Below, piece by piece: positions 23,873-32,962 of a stretch of DNA of 64,000 nucleotides. The translations under genes and the position numbers were made by a program. The notes below the pieces were generated by a model. That model searched no databases and was not told the origin of the DNA. It saw only the letters and a program-made list of their open reading frames with translations. The DNA is from an uncultured Collinsella sp. GTDB lineage: Bacteria; Actinomycetota; Coriobacteriia; Coriobacteriales; Coriobacteriaceae. The stretch covers positions 17,151-81,150 of the forward strand of contig CAJKFS010000004.1 of the NCBI GenBank assembly GCA_905199225.1. Direction: 5' to 3'. The stretch's first letter is position 1. Each line of letters opens with the position of its first letter.

Positions 23873-24253
23873 TTACTGCATGGTTTCGGGGGCGACCAGG
23901 TCGAGCATTTCGTGCAGTTTATCGCGCGTGACGCCCACGGCTTCGGCTTGTTCTGCCGCCTGCATAAGCAGCTCTTCGATATGGCAGAGCTGGTTTTCGC
24001 GCAAGAGCTCTTGGTTGCCCTCGGCAACAAAACAGCCCTTGCCCTGCACGGTGCAGATAAAGCCGAGCTGTTCCAGGTCGGCGTAGGCGCGCTTGGTGGT
24101 GATGACGCTCACGCCCAGGTCGCTTGCGAGTGCACGGATGCTGGGGAGTTTGGCCCCCGCGGAGAGCGTTCCCGATAAGATTTGAGCTTTAACCTGCGAG
24201 GATATCTGCTCGTAGATGGGTTTGTCGCCCGAATTGGATAGGATGATGTCCAC
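23873..24253 (-). CDS. GntR-family regulator, YtrA subgroup
   Basis: 126 aa. Winged HTH (KPIYEQISSQVKAQILSGTLSAGAKLPSIRALASDLGVSVITTKRAYADLEQLGFI) followed by a short helical tail, the YtrA layout with no effector-binding domain. Such proteins repress their own ABC-exporter operon and respond to cell-envelope antibiotics. First gene of the operon with the ATPase and permease; an inverted-repeat operator sits 27-61 bp upstream. Confidence 0.92.
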   Translation of the reverse strand: MDIILSNSGDKPIYEQISSQVKAQILSGTLSAGAKLPSIRALASDLGVSVITTKRAYADLEQLGFICTVQGKGCFVAEGNQELLRENQLCHIEELLMQAAEQAEAVGVTRDKLHEMLDLVAPETMQ

Positions 24254-24280
24254 AGCGGCTCCTTAGCTGATGGGCTACAC

Positions 24281-24314
24281 GTGTATATAACCGGTAAGCA
24301 CAGTATATATACAC
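24281..24314. promoter_or_regulatory. GTGTATATA / TATATACAC operator
   Basis: Perfect 9-bp inverted arms separated by 16 bp just upstream of the YtrA-like gene, overlapping AT-rich sequence suited to its -10 region. It matches the form of a GntR/YtrA autoregulatory site. Confidence 0.6.
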
Positions 24315-24473
24315 TATGTACAGTTATGCAAGAGGAAATCTAGAACTGTTGCCCCTCCTCCATAAAGCTCGGCTGATGAATTTGTCCTGATAGGTGCCCG
24401 GTTGCAGCGTTTCACGGCTACAATAGGGCAGTTACATCGACGTAATGCATATAGAACGCAAGAAAGGATCCGC

Positions 24474-26087
24474 ATGGCAAGCCTGTCGGATGAAATCTCG
24501 TCGCGCCGCACATTCGCGATCATCAGCCACCCGGACGCCGGTAAGACCACCCTTACCGAGAAGCTGCTGCTCTATACCGGCAGCATCCAGACCGCCGGCT
24601 CGGTCAAGGGCAAGAGCTCGGCTAAGCACGCCGTCTCGGACTGGATGGACATCGAGAAGGAGCGCGGTATTTCCGTTACCTCCTCGGTGCTGCAGTTCAC
24701 CTACAACGGCGCCTGCGTCAACATTCTCGATACCCCCGGCCACCAGGACTTTTCGGAGGATACCTACCGTACCCTTATGGCCGCCGACGCTGCGGTCATG
24801 GTTATCGACGGCGCCAAGGGCGTCGAGGCCCAGACCAAAAAGCTCTTTAAGGTCTGCACACTGCGCCACATTCCCATCTTCACCTTTGTGAACAAGCTCG
24901 ACCATGAGGCCCGCGATCCGTTTGAGCTCATGGAAGAGATCGAGAACGTCCTGGGTATCAATACGTACCCCATGAACTGGCCGATCGGTAGCGGTCGCAA
25001 CTTCCGCGGCGTGTTCGATCGCCAGACCCGTCGCGTCATTGCCTTTGAGGGCGACGGCCACGCCAACGCCACCAAGAAGGTCGCCGAGGTCGAGGCCGAG
25101 CTGGGCGATCCTTCCATGGACGAGCTCATTGGCGAGGAGAATCACAAGAACCTGATGGACGACATCGAGCTGCTCGATGGTGCCGGCGACGAGCTCGACC
25201 TGGATGCCGTGGCTTGCGGCAAGCTGAGCCCGGCGTTCTTTGGCTCGGCGCTTACCAACTTTGGCGTGGAGCCCTTCCTCAAGGAGTTCCTGCGCCTAGC
25301 CCCGACGCCGCGCGCCTACACCGACACGCTCACCAGCGAGCCGGTCGATCCTTGCCGCGACGACTTTAGCGGCTTTGTGTTTAAGATTCAGGCCAACATG
25401 GACAAGAACCACCGTGACCGCATCGCCTTTGTGCGCATTTGCTCGGGCAAGTTCGAGCGCGGTATGGACGCCTTCCACGTGCAGGGCAACCGCAAGCTCA
25501 AGCTTGCCACGGGCACGTCGATGATGGCCGATGACCGCGCCATCGTGGACGAGGCGTACGCGGGCGATATCGTGGGCCTGTTCGATCCCGGTATCTTTAG
25601 CATCGGCGACACCGTGTGCTCCGGCAAGCATCACGTGCAGTACCCGCAGATCCCGACGTTCGCTCCCGAGATGTTCGCCCGCATCACGCAGGTCGACACG
25701 CTCAAGCGCAAGCAGTTCGTCAAGGGTATGGAGGAGCTTGCCCAAGAGGGTGCCATCCAGATCTTCCGCGAGCTGGGTGCCGGCATGGAGAGCGTCATCG
25801 TGGGCGTGGTCGGCGTGCTGCAGTTTGAGGTACTCGAGCGCCGCCTCAAGGCCGAGTACCGTGTTGAGGTTCGTCGCCAGCCGCTGCCCTATACGGACAT
25901 TCGCTGGATCCAGAACGACCCCGACACCATCGATATCCCGGGCCTTTCGCTCACGCGCGACACGCTGCGCGTCGAGGACATGCGCGGCGGTAAGCTGCTG
26001 CTGTTCACGAGCCCGTGGAACGTGGATTGGGCAACTGACCACAACCCCGATCTTATCCTGTCGGAGTTTGGCAACGTAGCCTTTTAA
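24474..26087 (+). CDS. prfC: Peptide chain release factor 3
   Basis: 537 aa, normal RF3 length. GTPase G1 SHPDAGKTTLTEKLL, switch region KHAVSDWMDIEKERGISVTSSV, G3 DTPGHQDFSEDT, G4 FVNKLDHEARDP, then EF-G-like domains II and III. RF3 recycles RF1/RF2 from the ribosome after termination. ATG at 24474 follows AAAGGAT; a 24-codon upstream extension is open but non-homologous. Confidence 0.96.
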   Translation: MASLSDEISSRRTFAIISHPDAGKTTLTEKLLLYTGSIQTAGSVKGKSSAKHAVSDWMDIEKERGISVTSSVLQFTYNGACVNILDTPGHQDFSEDTYRTLMAADAAVMVIDGAKGVEAQTKKLFKVCTLRHIPIFTFVNKLDHEARDPFELMEEIENVLGINTYPMNWPIGSGRNFRGVFDRQTRRVIAFEGDGHANATKKVAEVEAELGDPSMDELIGEENHKNLMDDIELLDGAGDELDLDAVACGKLSPAFFGSALTNFGVEPFLKEFLRLAPTPRAYTDTLTSEPVDPCRDDFSGFVFKIQANMDKNHRDRIAFVRICSGKFERGMDAFHVQGNRKLKLATGTSMMADDRAIVDEAYAGDIVGLFDPGIFSIGDTVCSGKHHVQYPQIPTFAPEMFARITQVDTLKRKQFVKGMEELAQEGAIQIFRELGAGMESVIVGVVGVLQFEVLERRLKAEYRVEVRRQPLPYTDIRWIQNDPDTIDIPGLSLTRDTLRVEDMRGGKLLLFTSPWNVDWATDHNPDLILSEFGNVAF

Positions 26088-26187
26088 CGCACCAGTGCGG
26101 TGGCCCTGCGGGGCCGCCGCGCCGATTGCTTGCCTGATGCCGCGTGAGCGGCTATCATACCCACCGTCGTCTCAAGACCGGGGCGTC

Positions 26188-26235
26188 CGAGCAGTTCGGG
26201 TCCGATATCCTGCTCGTTAAACCTAAAACCAAAGG
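26188..26235 (+). promoter_or_regulatory. Candidate preQ1-I-like riboswitch before the VUT transporter
   Basis: A 7-bp stem CGAGCAG / CTGCTCG (26188-26194, 26210-26216) encloses a 15-nt loop containing GGGT. It is followed by an A-rich tail, GTTAAACCTAAAACC, then AAAGG. Tail ACC could pair with loop GGT to form the H-type pseudoknot typical of preQ1-I switches, burying AAGGAG, the ribosome site of the next gene. The gene product resembles queuosine-precursor transporters. Recognition is by eye only. Confidence 0.38.
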
Positions 26236-26243
26236 AGTACATA

Positions 26244-26966
26244 ATGATCAAGAAGGTCATGGAGGACTACAAGGTCCTGTTGCGGAGCATTCCCGCGGCA
26301 ACGGTTTCGCTGTTTTTCGTGAGCGTTATCATGATGAACCTGCTGGCCAACAAAGAGCTTATCAGCCTGCCGTATCTGGCGCTCGACTGCGGCTTTGTGG
26401 TGAGCTGGGTTTCGTTTTTGTGCCAGGACATGATCTGCAAGCGCTTTGGCGCCAAGGCATCCATCAAAATCTCTATCCTCGCGCTGCTGGTCAACCTGGC
26501 CGTGAGCCTGTGCTTTTGGGCATGCTCGCTCACGCCCGGCATGTGGGGCGCCTACTACGACACGGGCATGATCGAGGTCAACACTGCCCTTAACGCCACC
26601 ATTGGCGGCACCTGGTACGTGGTGCTGGGCTCTTCGCTGGCAATGCTCGTTTCTGCTGTGGTTAATTCCACACTCAACCAGTCGCTCGGTCGTATGCTCA
26701 AAAAGAATAATTTTGCGAGCTTCGCCTTCCGCTCCTATGTGTCTACGGGTGTTGGCCAGTTTATCGACAACCTGGTCTTTGCCATTGTGGTGAGCCACAC
26801 GTTCTTTGGTTGGACCTGGGTGCAGGTCCTTATGTGCTCGCTGACGGGTGCCATCGCCGAGCTGCTGTGTGAGGTCTTCCTAAGCCCCGTTGGCTACAAG
26901 GTCGTGCGCGGCTGGGAGCGCGAGAATGTGGGCTCCGAGTACCTCGAGCGCCACGCAACCGCCTAA
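26244..26966 (+). CDS. VUT family (YhhQ-like) transporter
   Basis: 240 aa, about six membrane helices, beginning MIKKVMEDYKVLLRSIPAATVSLFFVSVIMMNLLANK. The conserved DCGFVVSWVSFLCQDMICKRFGAKAS and STGVGQFIDNLVFAIV are characteristic of the vitamin-uptake/YhhQ family, which imports queuosine precursors. It sits 10 bp before an SDR gene and after a leader with a possible preQ1-type fold. Confidence 0.87.
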   Translation: MIKKVMEDYKVLLRSIPAATVSLFFVSVIMMNLLANKELISLPYLALDCGFVVSWVSFLCQDMICKRFGAKASIKISILALLVNLAVSLCFWACSLTPGMWGAYYDTGMIEVNTALNATIGGTWYVVLGSSLAMLVSAVVNSTLNQSLGRMLKKNNFASFAFRSYVSTGVGQFIDNLVFAIVVSHTFFGWTWVQVLMCSLTGAIAELLCEVFLSPVGYKVVRGWERENVGSEYLERHATA

Positions 26967-26975
26967 GGAGCAAGT

Positions 26976-27656
26976 ATGCGGGTTTTGATCACGGGTGCTT
27001 CGGGCGGTATCGGAGCCGCATGCGTGCAGCGCTTTTTGGACGAGGGCCACGAGGTCGTGGGCTTTGATCTGCTGCCGGCGGCGATCGAACACGAGCGCTA
27101 CCGCCATCTGATTGTTGATGTCCGCGAGCCGGGCTCGTTTCCAGGCGACCTTGAGCCCCAGGTGATCGTGAACGTTGCCGGCACGCAGGACTCGGCCGAT
27201 GACATTGCCGCCAACCTGTGTGGCACCATCAACGTGACCGAGCGCTACGCCTTTGTGGGGGAGGGGCTTGCCGCCAAGCCGGCGCCGGCTATCAAATCCG
27301 TGGTCAATGTGGGGTCGGCGAGTGGGCATACGGGATCGGAGTTTCCCGCCTATGCCGCCAGCAAAGGCGGCGTTATCGCCTACACCAAGAACCTTGCAAA
27401 CCGCCTGGCACCGCAGGCCATCGCCAACAGTGTGGACCCGGGCGGCGTTATCACGCCGCTCAACCGTTGCGTGATGGAAGACGAACACCTGTGGAACCAG
27501 ATTATGGAGCTCACGCCGCTTAAACGCTGGGCCACCGCCCAAGAGATCGCCGAGTGGATCTACTTTGTGGGCGTGACCAACCGGTTTATGACCGGACAGA
27601 GCCTGCTCATTGACGGTGGCGAGGCCGGCCGCACACAATTTATTTGGCCCGAATAG
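26976..27656 (+). CDS. Short-chain dehydrogenase/reductase
   Basis: 226 aa, classical SDR. NAD(P) motif TGASGGIG at the N-terminus, catalytic Ser in NVGSASG, YAASKGG with the Tyr-x-x-x-Lys pair, and the C-terminal TGQSLLIDGGE typical of FabG-like enzymes. The Ile-Val-Asp acidic residue after strand 2 (VGFDLLP) suggests NAD preference. Substrate unknown. Close spacing to the VUT gene suggests one transcript, which ends at a strong terminator. Confidence 0.9.
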   Translation: MRVLITGASGGIGAACVQRFLDEGHEVVGFDLLPAAIEHERYRHLIVDVREPGSFPGDLEPQVIVNVAGTQDSADDIAANLCGTINVTERYAFVGEGLAAKPAPAIKSVVNVGSASGHTGSEFPAYAASKGGVIAYTKNLANRLAPQAIANSVDPGGVITPLNRCVMEDEHLWNQIMELTPLKRWATAQEIAEWIYFVGVTNRFMTGQSLLIDGGEAGRTQFIWPE

Positions 27657-27658
27657 GA

Positions 27659-27693
27659 AACGCGCCCGATGGAAAGCCGTCGGGCGCGTTTTT
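27659..27693 (+). terminator. Rho-independent terminator after the SDR gene
   Basis: AACGCGCCCGA / TCGGGCGCGTT stem with a 10-nt loop followed by TTT. It also serves the convergent ung gene, which ends 14 bp further on. Confidence 0.88.
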
Positions 27694-27706
27694 GATGTAT
27701 CGATTT

Positions 27707-28432
27707 TTAGCCGAGGCAAGTCCAGTTGGCGGGGGTCGAGCCGTGCTGTTCGAGTAGCCGATTGGCAGCGGAGAAGGGGCGCGACCCCATAAAAGCGGGG
27801 AGTTCTGCTGTGGCACGGTTGGCCGAAAGCGGCGAGGGGTGCGTGGAGGCCAGGCAGAACTTGTCGGTTGCCTTACCCGCGCCAGTTGCGGCGAGCTTAC
27901 CTTCGACCATCTGCTGGGCAAAGCGGCCCCATGCCAAAAAGACTACCGGTTGGGGCAGCTGGCAGCAGCGTTCGATAACGTAGTCGGTGAGCGTGCTCCA
28001 GCCCAGCTTGGCGTGCGAGTTCGCGGCATGCTCGCGTACGGTGAGCGTAGTGTTGAGAAGCAGGACGCCCTGTTGTGCCCATGGCGTTAGATCTCCTGTG
28101 GCGGGAATGGGACAGTCCAGATCGGCATTGAGTTCCTTGTAGATGTTGCGCAGGCTTGGCGGCAACTTGGTTTGCGTCGTGGGGACCGAGAACGACAGCC
28201 CCATGGCCTGGTTGGGCCCGTGATAGGGGTCTTGACCCAAGATGACAACCTTGACCTGCTCGGCCGGCGTGTAGGCGAGGGCATTGAGGATGTCGTCTTG
28301 TGCCGGGTAGATGGTTTGCTCGGCACGCAAAAGGGCGATGCGCTCGAGCAGCTGGTTCGTAGTGTCACGTACCGGTTGCGGCGCATCGTCCAACCAAGTT
28401 GCTATGTTGCGGTCGCGAGTTGTGGTGTCCAT
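27707..28432 (-). CDS. ung: Uracil-DNA glycosylase, family 1
   Basis: 241 aa. Water-activating motif GQDPYHGPNQAMGLSFSV (catalytic Asp), the Phe/Asn uracil pocket and the Leu-intercalation loop HPSPLSANR. Removes uracil from DNA in base-excision repair. ATG at 28432 has AAGGAG upstream. Single gene, convergent with the SDR gene. Confidence 0.96.
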   Translation of the reverse strand: MDTTTRDRNIATWLDDAPQPVRDTTNQLLERIALLRAEQTIYPAQDDILNALAYTPAEQVKVVILGQDPYHGPNQAMGLSFSVPTTQTKLPPSLRNIYKELNADLDCPIPATGDLTPWAQQGVLLLNTTLTVREHAANSHAKLGWSTLTDYVIERCCQLPQPVVFLAWGRFAQQMVEGKLAATGAGKATDKFCLASTHPSPLSANRATAELPAFMGSRPFSAANRLLEQHGSTPANWTCLG

Positions 28433-28519
28433 GGGGCTCCTTTATGGCAGATGCTCTGTTGACATCTATTGTAAAGGCGTCCGGAGACCTTAGTGTCGTG
28501 GCTACAAAAGGTGAGGCGT

Positions 28520-29428
28520 TTACGAGGCCCGCTCGGGCGTTCCTGCCATGCGGGTATGGTCGTGAGTATGCGCATGAAGTCGCGGGAGCTGCACGGTTGC
28601 CACCATGACGCCGGTGAGGATGAGAGCGGCGCCAAAGAAGGCGATGGGGCTTAGGACCTCGCCGACCAGGAAGAAGGAGAAGACGGCAGAGCAGACCGGC
28701 TCGAGTGAGAAAGCGAAGCCGGTGGTCTCGGCGGGCACGTGGGGCTGCACGAGCGTCTGGGTGATAAAGCCGTAGGCAGAGCAGATGAGTGCGAGCGCGA
28801 CGACAACGACGATCTCGTTAGGCGTGCCGGGAAGCGTGAAGCCGCCAAAGGTGAATGCGGCGATGCCAGAGAACAGGCCGCCAAAGCCCAGCTGCCAAAC
28901 ACCCAGAGCAAGCGGATTGACATCTTCGACAAAGCGCTTCGCCACAATGATATGGCCGGCATAGACAAAAGCGGAGAGCAGCATGATGATCGCGCCGGGA
29001 TTCAGGCTGGTAAAGTCGGCGCCCGAGAGCAGCAGCATGCCGCAGGTGACGATGGCGGTGCCGACGAGCACTTTGCGTTCGGGGGCGCGGCGCAGCAGGG
29101 CGGCGTTGGCAAACGGCACGATCACGACCGTCAGGCTCTGCAAAAAGCCGGCAGTGGAGGCGGAGGTGAGGCTGGAGCCCAGGCACATGCAGGTGAGCTC
29201 GGTTGCCATAATGGCGCCGATGATGGCGGCGCGGACCATAAGGTCGCGGTTGATACGGAACGCGCGCTTGTGGAAGAGCAGCAGGCAGGCCACAAAGGCG
29301 ATGATGCAGCGTAGCGCGACGATACTCGTGGCGTTCATGCTGTCCATGCCGATCTTCATGAGGGGATACGAAAAGCCCCATGCGACGGGAACGGAAAATG
29401 AGAGCGCGATTGCTTTTTTGCGATCCAT
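28520..29428 (-). CDS. EamA/DMT-family exporter
   Basis: 302 aa, ten membrane helices in two EamA repeats: the first begins ALSFSVPVAWGFSYPLMKIG, the second after about residue 150 (ALGVWQLGFGGLFSG). The family exports amino acids and metabolites. It is divergent from a LysR gene 158 bp away, a typical regulator-exporter pair. The C-terminus is His-rich (HAHTHDHTRM), which may bind metal. Confidence 0.92.
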   Translation of the reverse strand: MDRKKAIALSFSVPVAWGFSYPLMKIGMDSMNATSIVALRCIIAFVACLLLFHKRAFRINRDLMVRAAIIGAIMATELTCMCLGSSLTSASTAGFLQSLTVVIVPFANAALLRRAPERKVLVGTAIVTCGMLLLSGADFTSLNPGAIIMLLSAFVYAGHIIVAKRFVEDVNPLALGVWQLGFGGLFSGIAAFTFGGFTLPGTPNEIVVVVALALICSAYGFITQTLVQPHVPAETTGFAFSLEPVCSAVFSFFLVGEVLSPIAFFGAALILTGVMVATVQLPRLHAHTHDHTRMAGTPERAS

Positions 29429-29586
29429 GGGACTCCTTTTGTTACAGAACGGTTTCGCACAAATGATTCTGCTCCCAGATTTGGATGTAGTAAAGCGAAT
29501 GTATCTTCAGTATGATTAAGAAATGCTAAAGCGGGTGCGAAAAGCCCTGGCAAAACGTTTTACGGCTACATCGATGTGGAGGCACG

Positions 29587-30453
29587 ATGGCATCGCGGTA
29601 TCAGATTGTATGTATGGTGGTCGATTGCGGCAGTCTGAAACGTGCGGCGGACGAGCTGGGCTATACGCAAAGTGCGGTGAGCCAGGCCGTCAAGGCGCTC
29701 GAGCGCGAGCTGGGTACCACGCTTATCGAGCGCGGTAAGCAGGGCGTTTCGCTTACGCGCGACGGTAAACAATATCTGCCGTACCTGCGCCAGATTGTGA
29801 CTGCCGAGGCCGAGCTCGAGGGCAAACGCCAGGAGCTGCTGGGGCTTTCGTCGACCGATATTCGCATTGCGACGTTTACCAACGTGAGTCGAACCGTGTT
29901 GCCGCGCGTGATCCGCGACTTTGGTGCGCTGCACCCGGGCGTACGCTTCACCCTCAAGCAGGGCGATTACACGCGCAACGCCCAGTGGGTGCACGATGGC
30001 GTGGTTGATTTTTGTTTTACGGCACGCGGATTTACCGCTGGGCTCGAGAAGCGCGTCGTCTATCACGACGAGTTGGTGGCATTGTTGCCGGCCGCGCATC
30101 CGCTGACGGTAAAGGAAAAGGTGACACTCGCCGACCTGGCGTCTGAGCCGTTTGTGTTGCTGGATGAGGGCGAACAGAGTCTGGTGCTCGATGCATTCGC
30201 AACGCATGGGCTGTCGCCGCACGTGACGAGTGAGGTGACCGACGACTATACCATCATGGCGATGGTGGAGGAAGGTCTAGGCGTGAGTATGCTGTATCGC
30301 CGTACCGTTGAGGGCATGCGGGCCAATATTCGCGTACGTCCCATCGTGCACGCCCCCTCGCGTGACGTGGTGGCGGCTTGGCGCAGCTGGGACACCATGC
30401 CCATCGCCACAAGGCGCTTTATCGACTATATGAGCTCACATATTGTCAATTAA
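29587..30453 (+). CDS. LysR family regulator next to EamA exporter
   Basis: 288 aa. HTH DCGSLKRAADELGYTQSAVSQAVKALERELGTTLIER, then an effector-binding domain. It most likely controls the divergent EamA exporter (inference from arrangement). ATG at 29587 follows GGAGGCACG. The MATE gene converges with it after only 27 bp with no obvious terminator between. Confidence 0.93.
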   Translation: MASRYQIVCMVVDCGSLKRAADELGYTQSAVSQAVKALERELGTTLIERGKQGVSLTRDGKQYLPYLRQIVTAEAELEGKRQELLGLSSTDIRIATFTNVSRTVLPRVIRDFGALHPGVRFTLKQGDYTRNAQWVHDGVVDFCFTARGFTAGLEKRVVYHDELVALLPAAHPLTVKEKVTLADLASEPFVLLDEGEQSLVLDAFATHGLSPHVTSEVTDDYTIMAMVEEGLGVSMLYRRTVEGMRANIRVRPIVHAPSRDVVAAWRSWDTMPIATRRFIDYMSSHIVN

Positions 30454-30480
30454 TGACTGGCGTGGCGTTGAGTGCGGTGT

Positions 30481-31863
30481 TTAGCGGGCTGTCGCTTTGG
30501 CTTGGGTGGCACGATAGGTGCGTGCGGGGTGGCAGAGCAATACCGCCACGACCATAAAGAACGCCGTGGTGCCCAGGCTGATGGGGTAGACCATCATGAT
30601 GTTCGCAAAGGTGCGGAAGTGCGGGAACACGCAAAACACCCAATAGAAGCGGATGCCGCAGACGCAGATCATGGTGATGAGGGCGGGCGTGAGCGAGATA
30701 CCAAAGCCGCGCAGGTAGCCTGACATGTTTTCGTAGAACATGCTAAAGGCGTACGCAGGGAAGATCGAGCACACGCGGATATAGCCGATCGAGACGATGT
30801 TGGGATCGCTGTTGAACAGCGACAAGATCTCGCGCCCCAGGCCGACAATAACGATAATCGTGGTGAGTGCAACGATACCGCCTTCGACCAGGCAGACCTT
30901 GAGTGTTTTGGTGCAGCGGTCGATCTGGCGGGCACCGTGGTTTTGTCCCACAAAGGTGGTACAAGCCTGGCTAAAGCTGTTGAGCAGGTTGTAGCACACG
31001 TACTCCAGGCTCATGGCGGCGCTCGATGCCGCCATGACCTCGGTGCCCAGGCTGTTGATGGCAGACTGGATGATGATGTTGGCGACGGCAAAGACGGCGC
31101 TCTGGATGCCGGCGGGCAGACCGATCTTGACGATGCGCTTGAGGGCGACGGGGTCGATAGCCAGGTCGCGTGGGGTGACGCGGACGACGGAGTCGGTCTT
31201 GAGCAGGCGGATAAAGAGCGTAGCGGCACTGACGGTGTAGGCGATGGCGGTGGCGATGGCGACGCCCGCGACGCCCCAGTGGAGTACGGGGACAAAGATG
31301 AGGTCCAAGCCAATGTTGAGGACGGTGGACACGGCAAGCGCCTGCAGCGGCATGCGGGTGATGCCGACGGAGCGGAAGATGGCGGCCTCAAAGTTGTAAA
31401 GCAAAATCGAGGGCATGCTCAGTAAAAAGACGCGCAGGTAGAGCGAAGCGAGCGGCATGGTCTCGGCGGGAACGTTGAGCGCGGCGAGCATGGGCTCGGC
31501 AAAGATCTCGCCCAGCGCGATGACGACAAAGCCTACGAGCGCCATTAAAATCGAGGTATGGACGGCGCGTTTGACCATGTTTTGGTCGTAACGGCCGATA
31601 GCGTTGGCGATGACCACGTTGGAGCCAAGCGACATGCCAATAAACAGGTTGAGCATAAGACTGGTAAGCGGAACATTGGAGCCGACCGCCGCCATGGCGA
31701 GGGTTCCCTGGTCGCCCGAGAAGTTACCGATGATGACCGTGGCGATGAGGTTCGACAGCTGCTCCAAGATGCTCGTGGCGGCCACGGGGAAGGCGAACAG
31801 GGGAATATTGCGCCACAGCGAGCCGGTGGTCATGTCAATGTGCTTAGATGCGGTGTCAGCCAT
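30481..31863 (-). CDS. MATE family efflux transporter
   Basis: 460 aa, twelve predicted membrane helices in two six-helix halves; N-terminal NIPLFAFPVAATSILEQLSNLIATVIIGNFSG and mid-protein FAVANIIIQSAINSLG are NorM/DinF-type. Na+ or H+ coupled export of drugs or metabolites. The start is divergent from rlmA with a contracted box A repeat between them. Confidence 0.93.
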   Translation of the reverse strand: MADTASKHIDMTTGSLWRNIPLFAFPVAATSILEQLSNLIATVIIGNFSGDQGTLAMAAVGSNVPLTSLMLNLFIGMSLGSNVVIANAIGRYDQNMVKRAVHTSILMALVGFVVIALGEIFAEPMLAALNVPAETMPLASLYLRVFLLSMPSILLYNFEAAIFRSVGITRMPLQALAVSTVLNIGLDLIFVPVLHWGVAGVAIATAIAYTVSAATLFIRLLKTDSVVRVTPRDLAIDPVALKRIVKIGLPAGIQSAVFAVANIIIQSAINSLGTEVMAASSAAMSLEYVCYNLLNSFSQACTTFVGQNHGARQIDRCTKTLKVCLVEGGIVALTTIIVIVGLGREILSLFNSDPNIVSIGYIRVCSIFPAYAFSMFYENMSGYLRGFGISLTPALITMICVCGIRFYWVFCVFPHFRTFANIMMVYPISLGTTAFFMVVAVLLCHPARTYRATQAKATAR

Positions 31864-31926
31864 GCGCTCTCAATCTCTAACATGCGCTTCAATACTCATT
31901 TGCGCAGTCGATGATACTCCTAATTA

Positions 31927-31959
31927 CCTAGTCATTGGGGACGTTCTTAAATGACTAGG
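31927..31959. repeat. Contracted box A palindrome, 33 nt
   Basis: CCTAGTCATT / AATGACTAGG arms (10 bp) around GGGGACGTTCTTA. The same ggggacgttctt core as the longer box A copies, here in a divergent promoter region (MATE/rlmA). Confidence 0.75.
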
Positions 31960-32014
31960 CGGGGGAGGCGTGAGACAATGGTGGGCGTTGTGTTGTTCGC
32001 GCTAAGGAGTTGCC

Positions 32015-32827
32015 ATGTTGTTGTGTCCCGTTTGCCATGAGCCGCTGGTGGATGACGAACGCGGTGCTGCATGCGCGGGCGGACACCGGTTTGACCGCGC
32101 TCGTGAGGGCTATCTATATCTACTGTGCTCGTCCAAGAGCGGTGACTCCATGGGCGATCCCAAGTCGCAGGCACGCAGCCGTCGTGACTTCCTGAATCGC
32201 GGTTACTATGCGCCGTTGCGCGATGCGATGGTCGAGCTCGTGCGCGAACGAGCTCAGCGGTGCGCGGCTACGTCGGACAAGCCGCTGGCCTTGCTCGATA
32301 TTTGCTGCGGCGAGGGCTATTACACGAGTGCCATGGGCGCGGTGCCGGGTGTGGGCGCTTACGGCTTTGACCTGGGCAAAGAGATGGTGCGCCTGGCCGC
32401 CAAGCGCGGCGACGCGACCTACTTTGTGGCCAACATGAAGGATATCCCCGTGGCAGACGGCGCCTTCGATATGGTGACCGAGCTCTTTGCTCCCTTTAAC
32501 GAGCGCGAGTTTGCCCGCGTGCTGGCGCCCGAGGGCTCGCTTTACACCGTGGTGCCAGGTGCCCGCCATCTCTTTGGGCTCAAGGAGGTGCTCTACGACA
32601 CGCCGTACCTCAACGACGAAAAGCTTCCGAAGACGACAGAGCTTAAGCTGGTCGGCACGCAGCGGGTGTCCGCGAACATTACGCTGGCGACGCAGACCGA
32701 CATCGAGGCGGTGTTCCAGATGACGCCGTACTACTACCGCACACGCCCTGCCGATAAAGAGCGTCTGACAAACCTCGAAACCCTCCAAACCGATATCGAC
32801 TTCATCATTGCCGAGTACCGCCACTAA
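32015..32827 (+). CDS. rlmA: RlmA-type 23S rRNA (guanine-N1) methyltransferase
   Basis: 270 aa. An N-terminal zinc finger (CPVCHEPL, then CAGGHRFD) followed by a class I methyltransferase with LLDICCGEGYYTSAM and the RlmA/TlrB-specific DSMGDPKSQARSRRDFLNRGYY. Modifies guanine 745/748 in 23S rRNA helix 35; TlrB relatives give tylosin resistance. ATG at 32015 has AAGGAGT. Its stop overlaps a palindrome. Confidence 0.9.
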   Translation: MLLCPVCHEPLVDDERGAACAGGHRFDRAREGYLYLLCSSKSGDSMGDPKSQARSRRDFLNRGYYAPLRDAMVELVRERAQRCAATSDKPLALLDICCGEGYYTSAMGAVPGVGAYGFDLGKEMVRLAAKRGDATYFVANMKDIPVADGAFDMVTELFAPFNEREFARVLAPEGSLYTVVPGARHLFGLKEVLYDTPYLNDEKLPKTTELKLVGTQRVSANITLATQTDIEAVFQMTPYYYRTRPADKERLTNLETLQTDIDFIIAEYRH

Positions 32828-32862
32828 CCTACCAAAAAGGGACAGGTTTATTTTGGTAGGTT
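32826..32862. repeat. AACCTACCAAAA palindrome on the rlmA stop codon
   Basis: AACCTACCAAAA / TTTTGGTAGGTT 12-bp arms around AGGGACAGGTTTA. The first two A belong to the TAA of rlmA. The core AAAGGGACAG is shared with the 33-nt palindromes, but the arms are different. Confidence 0.75.
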
Positions 32863-32878
32863 TTATCTGGGTAAACGT

Positions 32879-32916
32879 AAAGGGCCGACCGCGTTGCTGC
32901 GCGATCGGCCCTTTTT
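32879..32916. terminator. Bidirectional terminator between rlmA and membrane protein gene
   Basis: AAGGGCCGACCGCG / CGCGATCGGCCCTT with a short loop, followed by TTT on the plus strand and preceded by A-rich sequence for the minus strand. Confidence 0.82.
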
Positions 32917-32962
32917 ATTGGCGTATATACCAGAGTCACTGAGCGATTGACAAGGATGCGGC

